Below are positions 53,479 through 61,151 of a DNA stretch of 64,000 nt, piece by piece. Position numbers and translations under genes: made by a program. Source of the stretch: Acuticoccus sp. I52.16.1 (GTDB lineage Bacteria > Pseudomonadota > Alphaproteobacteria > Rhizobiales > Amorphaceae); assembly GCF_022865125.1 (NCBI RefSeq), contig NZ_CP094828.1, positions 434,001-498,000 on the forward strand. The letters run 5' to 3'. Numbering within the stretch: the stretch's first letter is position 1; each line of letters opens with the position of its first letter. The notes under the pieces are model-generated. The model was not told where the DNA came from, ran no database searches, and worked only from the letters and a program-made list of their open reading frames with translations.

Positions 53479-54126
53479 ATGGCACGCACCGCTTCCTATG
53501 ACCGCGACCAGGCGCTGGACGCCGCGATGACGCTGTTCTGGCTCAAGGGCTATCACGCGACGTCGCTGAAGGATCTCGAAGGCGCGCTGAAGATGAAGCC
53601 CGGCTCGATCTACGCCGCCTTCCAGAGCAAGGAGGCGCTGTTCCGGGCGACGCTCGAGCGATACTGCGCGCGCATGGCCAAGGACCTCGACGCCTTGCTG
53701 GACGCGGCGGCCTCGCCGCTGGAGGCCCTGCGCGGCCACCTCGTCTCGCTCGCCAACCTCGCACCGGGCGATCGCCCGTCGAGCGCCTGCATGCTGGTGA
53801 AGTCGCTGCTCGAGGTCTCGCAGGACGAGGACCTTCGCGCGGCCGTCAAGGACCACCTCGACACGATCCAGGCCCGCCTCGCCGACGCGGTCCGCCGGGC
53901 ACAGGCCGCCGGCGAGATCCCGCCCGATGCCGACGCCGAGCGGATCGCACGCCGCCTCCAGGTCTATATTTTCGGCCTGAAGGTGCAGGCGCAGCGCGAG
54001 ACCGACCCCGCCCGCATGGCGGAGCTGTGCCGGGACCTCGCCGACGAGCTGGGCCGGATCGAGGGGCCGCCCGCCTCCCGCCCGCCGCCGCGCGAGCGCC
54101 AGCCCGGCCGGGCCGGCGGCGCATGA
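53479..54126 (+). CDS. TetR/AcrR family transcriptional regulator
   Basis: A 215-residue repressor. Helix-turn-helix at residues ~8-55 (ALDAAMTLFWLKGYHATSLK, then MKPGSIYAAFQSKEALF), followed by a ligand-binding domain with SSACMLVKSLLEVSQDED, a Cys that is conserved in several redox- or electrophile-sensing members. Arg/Pro-rich tail. Divergent from the AhpD-like gene it presumably represses through the sites at 53388-53426. Its stop codon overlaps the A run of the convergent terminator. Confidence 0.93.
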   Translation: MARTASYDRDQALDAAMTLFWLKGYHATSLKDLEGALKMKPGSIYAAFQSKEALFRATLERYCARMAKDLDALLDAAASPLEALRGHLVSLANLAPGDRPSSACMLVKSLLEVSQDEDLRAAVKDHLDTIQARLADAVRRAQAAGEIPPDADAERIARRLQVYIFGLKVQAQRETDPARMAELCRDLADELGRIEGPPASRPPPRERQPGRAGGA

Positions 54127-54156
54127 AAAAGCCCGCGCACCGGAAGGTACGCGGGC
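54126..54156 (-). terminator. intrinsic terminator of the molybdenum hydroxylase operon
   Basis: On the minus strand GCCCGCG-T-ACC, loop TTCC, GGT-G-CGCGGGC (7 + 3 bp with one mismatch), followed directly by TTTTT. It lies 43 bases after the large-subunit stop. It also reads as the end of the convergent TetR gene. Confidence 0.82.
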
Positions 54157-54198
54157 AGTCTCGCGGGAGGAGGCGGGGAACCGGTCGCAGCTCCCGGC

Positions 54199-56532
54199 TC
54201 AGGCGAGCGTGTCGCCGAAGGGCATGTCCCGCAGCCGCTTGCCGGTGGCATTGAACACCGCGTTCGCCAGCGCCGGGGCGAACGGTGGCACCCCCGGCTC
54301 GCCCACGCCCGCGGCATGCACCGAGAACGGGTTCGCCACGATGTGGACCGACACGTCGGCGGGGAAGTTGTCGGCCCGCACGACGTCGTAGTCGTAGAAG
54401 TTGTTCTGCATCACACGACCGTTCTCGTAGGTGATGCCGCTGAACAGCGCCAGCGTCATGCCCATGACCGCGGCGCCCTCCATCTGCGAGCGGATCCGCT
54501 CCGGATTGGCCGCGAAACCGCAGTCGACCGCGAAGTGCGTCTCCGGCACCGTGATCCGCCCGTCGACGATCTTGGTGCGCACCGCGCAGCCGATGTAGGT
54601 CACGAAGCTGCGGTGGACGGCGAGGCCGATGCCCTCCCCCTCCGGCAGCGCCCTGCCCCAACCGATCGCGTCGGCGGCGACCTCCAGCGCATGGGACAGC
54701 CGGCCGGTGTCGATCGGATAGTTGTCGTAGACCTCGCCGTAGTTCCAGAAGTCCTCGGGGAAGCCTTCGGCCTTCGGATCGAGCTTGCGCGCCGGGCCGA
54801 TCAGCTCCAGGAGCACCTCCTTCTGGTCCCGCCCCAGCTCGTCGGCGAGCTCGGCGGCGAAGGATTGCACCGCGAACGCCCGCGGCACGTTCGAGACCGA
54901 GCGGAACCAGCCGATGCGGGTGTGGGCGAAGGCCTCGCCGTTGTCGGCCCGCACGTTGGCGATGTCGAACGGCATATCGACGTGGCCCATCCCCGCCTCG
55001 ATGGGGAACTGATGCCCCGAATCGGGCGCGAAGGTCGACAGGATCGACGGTGCGACCGAGTTGTGCTTCCACCCCGTCACCTTGCCGGCCGCATCGAGCG
55101 CCACCTCGATCCGCTCCACCGAGGTGGTGTGGTAGAACGAGTGCTTGACGTCGTCCTCGCGGGTCCACTGCACGCGCACCGGCGCACCCACCATGCGCGA
55201 CAGCAGCGCCGCCTCGATGACGAAGTCGCACTTGGACTTGCGGCCGAAGCCGCCGCCCAGGAGCGTCACATGCACGGTGACGTCGTCCGGGCTCATCTTG
55301 AGCGCGGCGGCAACGTCGGTCCGGGTGCCGTAGGGGCTCTGGACCGGCGCCCAGATCTCCACCTTGCCGTCCTTGACCGAGGCGATGGCGACCGGCGGCT
55401 CCATCGGAATATGCGCCATGTGCGCCTGGGAATATTCGGCGGCGAAGGTCTTGGCGGCGTTGGCGAAGGCGGCGTCGACGTCGCCTTTCTCGCGCATCAC
55501 CTTGCCGGGCTTGGCGGCGGTCTCGCGCATGGCCTGTGTGAAGGCGGCGCTGTCATAGTCGCCGTTCTTGCCGTCGTCCCACTCGATCTCGAGGAGGTCG
55601 CGGCCCTGGATCGCAGCCCAGGTGTTCCCGGCGATCACCGCGATCCCGCCCAGCGGCGCGAACTTGGCCGGCGGGGTCGAGCCCTCGAGGCCCAGCACCG
55701 TCTCGACCCCCGGCACCTGGCGCGCGGCGCTGTCGTCGTAGCGCAGCGGCCGACCGCCGACGACGGGCGGGCGGGCGATCGCGGCGAACTTCATACCCGG
55801 CAGCGTCACGTCGGCGCCGTAGACGGCCTTGCCGGTGGTGATGTCGAACAGGTCGACGATCGGCACGTTGCCCTTGCCGATGTAGCGGAACTCGCTCTCG
55901 TCGCGGAAGGTCAGCTCGTCGAACGAGGGAACCGAGACATACGGCATGTCCGGCTGCTGCTCTTGCGTCAGCCGCTCGGCCAGCTCGCCGAAGCCCGCAC
56001 GGCGACCGCTCGGCGCATGCGTCACCTCGTGGACGCCGGTGTTCACCTCCGCCATCGGCACGTCCCAGGTGGCGGCGGCGGCCTTCTCCAGCATGAAGCG
56101 CATCGTGGCGCCCATCTGCCGCATCGACTGGATGTGGTGGCGCATGGAGCGCGACCCGTCGGTGTCCTGGTTGCCGTACTTGGGCTCGTCGCCCGGTGCC
56201 TGGACGATCTTCACCTTCTCCCAGTCGGCGCCCATCTCGTCGGCCAGGACCATCGGCAGCGAGGTGCGCGAGCCGGTGCCCATCTCGGAGCGGTGCGCGA
56301 CGATGGTGACGGTACCGTCCGCGTCGATGGTGACGAACACGGACGGGTCGGTCACGAGGCCGTGCGGCATGTCCTCGCCACCGGTCTTGTAGGGGGCGAA
56401 GGCGCGCGCGGGCCCGGCGAAGGCGGCGAGCGCGAAACCGCCGGCGGCGATACCCAGGAAGCGGCGACGGCTGACGTCGAAGATCCGCGGCCGCGCCGGG
56501 ATCTCGTTCGGGTCGTCGAGGAAATGGCGCAT
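54199..56532 (-). CDS. molybdopterin-dependent hydroxylase large subunit (IorB/aldehyde dehydrogenase-like)
   Basis: A 777-residue xanthine-oxidase-family large subunit. Residues 21-27 (SRRRFLG) plus a hydrophobic stretch are a twin-arginine export signal, so the folded Mo enzyme acts in the periplasm. Family motifs: RSEMGTGSRTSLPMVLADEM, GGGFGRKSKCDF, FAHTRIGWFRSVSNVPRAFA, and the C-terminal GVGEPGVPPFAPALANAVF with the catalytic Glu. This layout matches isoquinoline 1-oxidoreductase/membrane-linked aldehyde dehydrogenases. The Fe-S subunit gene is three bases upstream. No cytochrome c subunit adjoins. Substrate open. Confidence 0.93.
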   Translation of the reverse strand: MRHFLDDPNEIPARPRIFDVSRRRFLGIAAGGFALAAFAGPARAFAPYKTGGEDMPHGLVTDPSVFVTIDADGTVTIVAHRSEMGTGSRTSLPMVLADEMGADWEKVKIVQAPGDEPKYGNQDTDGSRSMRHHIQSMRQMGATMRFMLEKAAAATWDVPMAEVNTGVHEVTHAPSGRRAGFGELAERLTQEQQPDMPYVSVPSFDELTFRDESEFRYIGKGNVPIVDLFDITTGKAVYGADVTLPGMKFAAIARPPVVGGRPLRYDDSAARQVPGVETVLGLEGSTPPAKFAPLGGIAVIAGNTWAAIQGRDLLEIEWDDGKNGDYDSAAFTQAMRETAAKPGKVMREKGDVDAAFANAAKTFAAEYSQAHMAHIPMEPPVAIASVKDGKVEIWAPVQSPYGTRTDVAAALKMSPDDVTVHVTLLGGGFGRKSKCDFVIEAALLSRMVGAPVRVQWTREDDVKHSFYHTTSVERIEVALDAAGKVTGWKHNSVAPSILSTFAPDSGHQFPIEAGMGHVDMPFDIANVRADNGEAFAHTRIGWFRSVSNVPRAFAVQSFAAELADELGRDQKEVLLELIGPARKLDPKAEGFPEDFWNYGEVYDNYPIDTGRLSHALEVAADAIGWGRALPEGEGIGLAVHRSFVTYIGCAVRTKIVDGRITVPETHFAVDCGFAANPERIRSQMEGAAVMGMTLALFSGITYENGRVMQNNFYDYDVVRADNFPADVSVHIVANPFSVHAAGVGEPGVPPFAPALANAVFNATGKRLRDMPFGDTLA

Positions 56533-56535
56533 GAC

Positions 56536-56988
56536 TCAGGCCCCCGTGGATGCTTGGCGCACGGCCGCGACGATGCGCTGGTAGCACCCGCAGCGGCACA
56601 CGTTCCCGGACATCGAGGCGTAGATCTCCTCGTCGGACGGGTTCGGCGTCTCGTTCAACAGGCTGACCGCCTGCATGATCTGCCCGGCCTGGCAGAAGCC
56701 GCATTGCGGCACGTTCAGCTCGCGCCAGGCGACCTGCACCGGGTGGCTGCCGTCCTCCGAGAGGCCCTCGATGGTGGTGACCGCGGCCCCCTCCACCGCC
56801 TCCAGCGAGGTCACGCAGCTGCGGGTCGCCACCCCGTCGACGTGGACGGTGCAGGCGCCGCACAATCCCGCGCCGCAGCCATACTTCGACCCCGTCAGGC
56901 CGACGATGTCGCGGATGGCCCACAGCAGCGGCATGTCCGGCGGCGCGTCGATCTCGGTCTCGACGCCGTTGAGTGTGATGGTCGCCAT
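56536..56988 (-). CDS. (2Fe-2S)-binding small subunit of the molybdenum hydroxylase (IorA-like)
   Basis: A 150-residue protein with two 2Fe-2S clusters: plant-ferredoxin type cysteines in [17 protein letters not shown] with a later Cys in RSCVTSL, and the helical-domain set [10 protein letters not shown] and CRCGCYQRI. It passes electrons from the Mo site of the large subunit. No export signal; it is presumably carried across with the Tat-signal-bearing partner. Start context lies just below the strong hairpin at 57027-57050, so it begins a separate transcription unit or is produced by read-through. Confidence 0.95.
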   Translation of the reverse strand: MATITLNGVETEIDAPPDMPLLWAIRDIVGLTGSKYGCGAGLCGACTVHVDGVATRSCVTSLEAVEGAAVTTIEGLSEDGSHPVQVAWRELNVPQCGFCQAGQIMQAVSLLNETPNPSDEEIYASMSGNVCRCGCYQRIVAAVRQASTGA

Positions 56989-57021
56989 CTGGTTTCCCCC
57001 TGTCGTTGTTGTCGGGACCCG

Positions 57022-57050
57022 AAAAAGGCCGCGGCGCCGGCGCCGCGGCC
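57022..57050 (-). terminator. strong intrinsic terminator after the PQQ dehydrogenase operon
   Basis: Bases 57027-57050 form a perfect 24-base palindrome (12-bp arms, GC only), so the RNA hairpin would have a tetraloop at most. On the minus strand it is followed by TTTTT. It lies five bases after the stop of the Asp-tailed protein gene and separates that operon from the molybdenum hydroxylase genes. Confidence 0.88.
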
Positions 57051-57055
57051 TTCGA

Positions 57056-57541
57056 TCAATCGTCGTCGTCGTCGTCCTCGAAGGTTCGCACCACCAGCGC
57101 GATGCGGAAGGCGTCGTCCTTGCGCCCGGCGAGGAAGACCGACGTCGGCGGCTTGCCCGTCACCGCCGAGCGGGGCTCGTCGTAGACCACCCGCACGAGA
57201 TGCGTGACGTCGAGGTTCACCGCGTGCCGGCCGTCGGCGAGGAGAGCGTCCAGCTTGTGCGGGTCGAAGGGCTCGATCGCGACGCTGCGCACCTTGCGGC
57301 CCAGGCCGCTGCGGATCTGGAAGGCGACGATCCGTTTCTTGATCTTGCCCGCGTCCTTCCAGAACACCATCGCTTCGAACGTGTCGTAGTCCCGCCCCTC
57401 GATGGCCCGCGTCACGGTGCGCGCCAGCTCGTCCTCCGTCCGTGGCAGGTCCGCCGGGGCCGCAATTCCATGCGTCGCGGACAGCACGATGAGCCCTGCG
57501 ACGAAAGCGATCCCGGCCGCGAGGCTGCCGACGGGGCGCAT
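57056..57541 (-). CDS. exported protein with poly-Asp C-terminus, unknown family
   Basis: A 161-residue protein with a signal peptide or anchor (residues 1-~27, ending GIAAPADLP). Mature part contains [39 protein letters not shown] and ends [12 protein letters not shown], six consecutive Asp. The Asp tail could bind metal ions or a basic partner. ATG 57541 shares one base with the stop of the PQQ dehydrogenase gene, so the two are co-translated; a helper or metal-delivery role for that enzyme is possible but speculative. I do not recognise a family. Confidence 0.75.
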   Translation of the reverse strand: MRPVGSLAAGIAFVAGLIVLSATHGIAAPADLPRTEDELARTVTRAIEGRDYDTFEAMVFWKDAGKIKKRIVAFQIRSGLGRKVRSVAIEPFDPHKLDALLADGRHAVNLDVTHLVRVVYDEPRSAVTGKPPTSVFLAGRKDDAFRIALVVRTFEDDDDDD

Positions 57542-59280
57542 CACGCGTCGTCCAGCGCGAAGACCCACACGACGCCACCCTGCGGCACCTCCGGCACGCG
57601 GCCCTCGGGCAACATGTCCTCGAGGAGCGCGCGCATCCGCTCCGAATCGACGCCCCAGCCCGACTGCACCGCGATATATTGCTTGCCGTCCACCTCGAAC
57701 GAGGACGGAACGCCGGTGATGCCGGAGTTGGTCGGGAATTCCCAGACGAGGTCACCGGTCTCGGCGTCGAAGGCGTGGAACTTGCGGTCCTGGGTTCCGC
57801 CGGTGAAGACCAGCCCGCCCTTCGTGGTCAGGATCGGGCCCCAGTAGGCCGTATCCATGAAGGAGTGCTCCCAGGCCAGCTCTCCCTTGGCGAGGTCCCA
57901 CGCCTGCAACTTGCCGATCGGCACCGGCTGCGAGGTGTCGACGCTCTCGTGGAAGCGCAGCGAGGAGAGGATCACGTCGAGCGGGACGCCGATCCACAGT
58001 TCGCCCGGCTCGCGGGCCTCCATCGGCGCGCCGCCCAGCTCGGAGCACAGGTTCTCGTGCGAGGGGATGTAGAAGAGGCCGGTGTCGGGGCTGTAGGCCT
58101 CCGGCGGCCAATCCTTGCCGCCCCACAGGCTGGGACAGAAGGTGACCGTCTTGTCCGTGCCCGGCGTCTTGGACGGGTCGTAGCTCGGCCGGCCGCTCTC
58201 GTCGAGGCCGGTGAACACGTTCTGCCGCACGAACGGCTGGCCGGAGACGAACTTGATCGGCCCCTCCGGCGAGCGGGCCATCTCCCACAGGTAGCCGTTG
58301 CGCCCGGCGTGGACGAGACCCTTCACCGGCTGGCCGTCCTTCTCGTAGTCGATCAGGAGCGGTGCGGAGACTTCGTCCCAGTCCCAGGCGTCGTTCCAGT
58401 GGTACTGGTGGTGGCCGATGATCTCGCCGTTTTGCATGTCGATGGCGACGACGGAGGTCGTATAGAGGTTGTCGCCGGGCCGGGTGTCGGGCATCCACGG
58501 GCCGCCGTTGCCGGTGCCGAAGTAGGCGATCTTGCCCTCCGGATCGTAGTTGCCCTGCATCCAGATCGAGCCGCCGCCGGTCTTCCAGGCGTCGCCCTTC
58601 CAGGTCTCGGAGCCGGGCTCGCCAGGCTCGGGCACGGTGTAGGTCTTCCACGCCTCGGCACCGGTCTCGGCGTCGAGCGCGGTGATGTAGCCGCGGATGC
58701 CGAACTCGCCGCCCGAGACGCCGACGACCACCTTGCCGTCCGCCACCAGCGGCGACAGCGTGGAGTAGTAGCCGTCGGTGTAGTCGCCGATCTCGGTCTC
58801 CCAGACGACCTCGCCCGTCGTCGCGTCCAGCGCGACGACATAGGCGTCGACCGTCGCCATGTAGACCTTGTCGCCGTAGAGGCCGACGCCGCGATTGGTC
58901 GGGTGCAGCTGGAAGAGGTCGTCCGGCAGCGCGCGCACATAGCGCCACAGCTCCTTGCCGGTCGCCGCCTCGAAGGCGAGGATCTGGTTCTGCGGGGTGG
59001 AGACGAACATCATGCCGTCGTTGACGACCGGGGCGGCCTGGTGCCCCTCGGTGACCCCGGTGGAATAGGTCCAGACCGGGCGCAGGCGGGAGACGTTGTC
59101 GGGCGTGATCTCATCGAGCGGGCTGTAGCCCCACCCGGCGTAGTTGCCGCGGAACTGCAACCAGTTGCCTGGCTCCGGGTTGCTGAGCCGCTGGTCGGTG
59201 ACGGCATTGTAGGTCTGTGCGCTCGCGGCGCCGGACAGAGCCCATCCGGCGGCGGCGACGATCGAAAGCAATCGCCTCAT
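57541..59280 (-). CDS. PQQ-dependent alcohol/methanol-type dehydrogenase
   Basis: A 579-residue periplasmic quinoprotein with signal peptide (residues 1-21, ASA-QT) and eight-bladed propeller W-motifs (for example LDAETGAEAW and FDAETGDLVWEF). By alignment to methanol dehydrogenases the metal/catalytic set is Glu192 (GGEFGIRG), Asn258 (GTGNGGPW), catalytic Asp300 and an extra Asp302 (WDWDEVSAP). The extra Asp marks lanthanide-dependent XoxF/PedH-type enzymes. The vicinal Cys-Cys of classical enzymes is absent (FQLHPTNRG at that place). ATG 59280 follows GGAGG. Its likely electron acceptor is the Rieske protein encoded just upstream, as no cytochrome c gene is near. Confidence 0.92.
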   Translation of the reverse strand: MRRLLSIVAAAGWALSGAASAQTYNAVTDQRLSNPEPGNWLQFRGNYAGWGYSPLDEITPDNVSRLRPVWTYSTGVTEGHQAAPVVNDGMMFVSTPQNQILAFEAATGKELWRYVRALPDDLFQLHPTNRGVGLYGDKVYMATVDAYVVALDATTGEVVWETEIGDYTDGYYSTLSPLVADGKVVVGVSGGEFGIRGYITALDAETGAEAWKTYTVPEPGEPGSETWKGDAWKTGGGSIWMQGNYDPEGKIAYFGTGNGGPWMPDTRPGDNLYTTSVVAIDMQNGEIIGHHQYHWNDAWDWDEVSAPLLIDYEKDGQPVKGLVHAGRNGYLWEMARSPEGPIKFVSGQPFVRQNVFTGLDESGRPSYDPSKTPGTDKTVTFCPSLWGGKDWPPEAYSPDTGLFYIPSHENLCSELGGAPMEAREPGELWIGVPLDVILSSLRFHESVDTSQPVPIGKLQAWDLAKGELAWEHSFMDTAYWGPILTTKGGLVFTGGTQDRKFHAFDAETGDLVWEFPTNSGITGVPSSFEVDGKQYIAVQSGWGVDSERMRALLEDMLPEGRVPEVPQGGVVWVFALDDA

Positions 59281-59385
59281 GCGTTCCTCCAAATCCTTGG
59301 CCGCGCGTCGTGATCGGCGCGCGTTATCGGGAGCAACGCTATTGCGTTGCCCAATGGGTCGGGGCGATGAAACGCGGCTCCGGCC

Positions 59386-59988
59386 TCAGGTCTTGGCACC
59401 GCCCGGTTTGGCGGTGAAACCGTCGGTCGCGACGACGTAGCCGTCGGCGTCGATGGTGACGGGCACCATCGGCAGTTGCCGGCGCGCGGGGCCGCCGCGA
59501 ACCTCGCCGCTCTCGAGCGCGGCGAATTCGGACAAATGACAGAAGCATTTGAAATGGCGGGTCTCGGGGACCCAGTTGGCGATGGTGCACCCCTGGTGGG
59601 TGCAGATCGCCGAGTAGACGAGCACGCCGTCGGCCGACATCGCGCGGGTGTCCTCGGACATCTCGCCTTCGTCGAGACGCACCACGACGATGCGGTTGAG
59701 GCGGTATCGGCTGCGCTCGACCTCGGCCACCGGGTCGAACGGGAAGGCCTCGACCCCCTGCGCACCGGGCGTCAGCATGTCCGCCGACAGGAGCTTTCCC
59801 TTGTCCGGGCCGTCGCGCAGCAGGATGCGGTCCCCGGCCTGGAGCGGCATTCGATCGGGCTTGCCGCCGGCCGCCAGAGCGGCCCCGCCGGGCATGAGGG
59901 CGGACGCTGAAAGTGCCGTACCGCCGACGACGAGGGTGCGCCTCGTCGGACCGTGGGATCCAGGTCCCCGGTCGGGCTTTTCAACCAC
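59386..59988 (-). CDS. exported Rieske (2Fe-2S) protein
   Basis: A 200-residue Rieske protein. Box 1 is CTHQGC (Cys129, His131, Cys134) and box 2 is CFCHLSEF (Cys148, Cys150, His151), including both disulfide cysteines found in bc1-type proteins. An N-terminal twin-arginine-like segment (TRRTLVVGGTALSASAL) implies export or membrane anchoring. GTG 59988 is preferred because GGAGGAG lies six bases upstream; GTG 60003 would overlap it. Immediately upstream of the PQQ dehydrogenase gene, so probably its redox partner. No cytochrome b or c1 gene is present, so it is not part of a bc1 operon. Confidence 0.9.
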   Translation of the reverse strand: MVEKPDRGPGSHGPTRRTLVVGGTALSASALMPGGAALAAGGKPDRMPLQAGDRILLRDGPDKGKLLSADMLTPGAQGVEAFPFDPVAEVERSRYRLNRIVVVRLDEGEMSEDTRAMSADGVLVYSAICTHQGCTIANWVPETRHFKCFCHLSEFAALESGEVRGGPARRQLPMVPVTIDADGYVVATDGFTAKPGGAKT

Positions 59989-60003
59989 AGGCCTCTCCTC
60001 CAC

Positions 60004-60300
60004 GCGTTTATCAGGCCGCGGCGCGCCGGTGCCGCGTCCGGCGTCGTTCCGCCGGTGCCTTTTGTTATTGGCTCAGAGGTTAAACCTGCACCATGGCAAC
60101 TCGAAGGCACATTATTCTTATTATTAGTCAGGTTCCGTGCAGCACTTTGGTCGCAAGCCGTGCTTGACCCAAAGGTTTACTGACCCGCCGGACTTCACCT
60201 TCGCCGCCCGCTCCCGGACGCGCGATCGCCGACCGGCCATAGCGCGATCCTATGGCCCGGAGGCACGCCTCCACCGCCCACCGTTCGCCGGCGGAGACCG
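60004..60300. other. promoter region of the Rieske/PQQ dehydrogenase operon
   Basis: Just under 300 bases with no supported gene. Bases ~60060-60180 are strikingly AT-richer (for example CACATTATTCTTATTATTAG) than the rest of the window, fitting a promoter for the minus-strand operon. No clear operator palindrome was found. The part next to the GntR stop is GC-rich and featureless. Confidence 0.5.
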
Positions 60301-61062
60301 CTAGGCCTGCCGTCGCAGCGTGATTTCGTAGCAGAAGGACGGCGACGGCAGCGTGCTGATCGCCACCAGCGAGCAGGTGTCCTGCATGTCGATGTAGCGG
60401 CGTGTCAGCTTCAGCGCGCTCTCGCCCGGTTCGGCGCACAGCACGGTGGCCATCGCCTGCGACAGGTTCGTCGCCACGATGCTCTGGCGGATCTCCTTGG
60501 TGATCACCCCGTGGCGCTTCTCCAGGAGCGTGTAGACGAGGTTGCCGTAGGCGGGCACCTCGTCGGCGATGTCGCCGTATTCGTGCGCGATGTAGACGTC
60601 GGTCCACGCGACCGGCACGTCCTGACCCAGCACGTGGCGCGTCTGACCGACGCGAACCCAGCGCCGGCCCGGCCGGTTGTCCAGCTCGGCGGCGAACTCC
60701 TCGTCGGCGATCATCGGCTCGATGTGGTGGACCTTGCGCACCGTCGGGCCGGCGAAGTTCATCAGGTCGCCCGCGGCGTGCATCGAGTGGACGTAGATCG
60801 GGGCGATCTCCGTCGCCATCACCCGCGTCGCCGCGCCCTGGTGACGGTGGACCAGGCCCAGCCCCTGGAGCTGCGACAACGCCGTGCGGACGGTCGCCCG
60901 GCTGACCTTGAACCGACGGCACAGCTCCGCCTCGGGCGGCAGCGCGTCGCCGATGGCATACGCACCGCGCCGGAAGGCCTCGATCATGTCCTGCGCGACC
61001 TGGTCCGACCGCCTCATCTTGGTTCCCGTGCCTCCCGAGCTCGTCGCCACCAGTCTTGACAT
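60301..61062 (-). CDS. GntR family regulator with UTRA domain (HutC/FarR type)
   Basis: A 253-residue regulator. Winged helix at ~residues 20-85 (ALPPEAELCRRFKVSRATVR, TALSQLQGLGLV) and a UTRA ligand domain (YIAHEYGDIADEV, NLVYTLLEKRHGVITKEIRQ, ALKLTRRYIDM). The ATG at 61062 has no strong ribosome binding site; ATG 61017 is an alternative that removes 15 residues. Divergent from the TAXI TRAP operon with the operator at 61088-61112 between them, so it should repress that operon and itself. Confidence 0.92.
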   Translation of the reverse strand: MSRLVATSSGGTGTKMRRSDQVAQDMIEAFRRGAYAIGDALPPEAELCRRFKVSRATVRTALSQLQGLGLVHRHQGAATRVMATEIAPIYVHSMHAAGDLMNFAGPTVRKVHHIEPMIADEEFAAELDNRPGRRWVRVGQTRHVLGQDVPVAWTDVYIAHEYGDIADEVPAYGNLVYTLLEKRHGVITKEIRQSIVATNLSQAMATVLCAEPGESALKLTRRYIDMQDTCSLVAISTLPSPSFCYEITLRRQA

Positions 61063-61087
61063 AGGAGCGCGGCGGCCTCTAGTGTCC

Positions 61088-61112
61088 GAACAAGAAAACT
61101 TGTTCGAACAAG
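61088..61112. promoter_or_regulatory. GntR/HutC-type operator with three half-sites
   Basis: GAACAAG-AAAA-CTTGTTC-GAACAAG. The right part is a perfect 14-bp palindrome CTTGTTCGAACAAG (61099-61112); the left and centre half-sites form a second inverted repeat with a four-base spacer. It sits 26 bases from the GntR start and 40 bases from the TRAP start, so bound protein would block both promoters. Confidence 0.78.
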
Positions 61113-61151
61113 TTCCGGCGCCACGCCATCGGTACGACCCTGGGAGGGGAG

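Noticed and set aside
54316-57207. A plus-strand open frame of 963 codons opposite the molybdenum hydroxylase genes
   Set aside because: Antisense of two well-supported genes; composition biased to Arg, His, Asp and Val with no recognisable domain.
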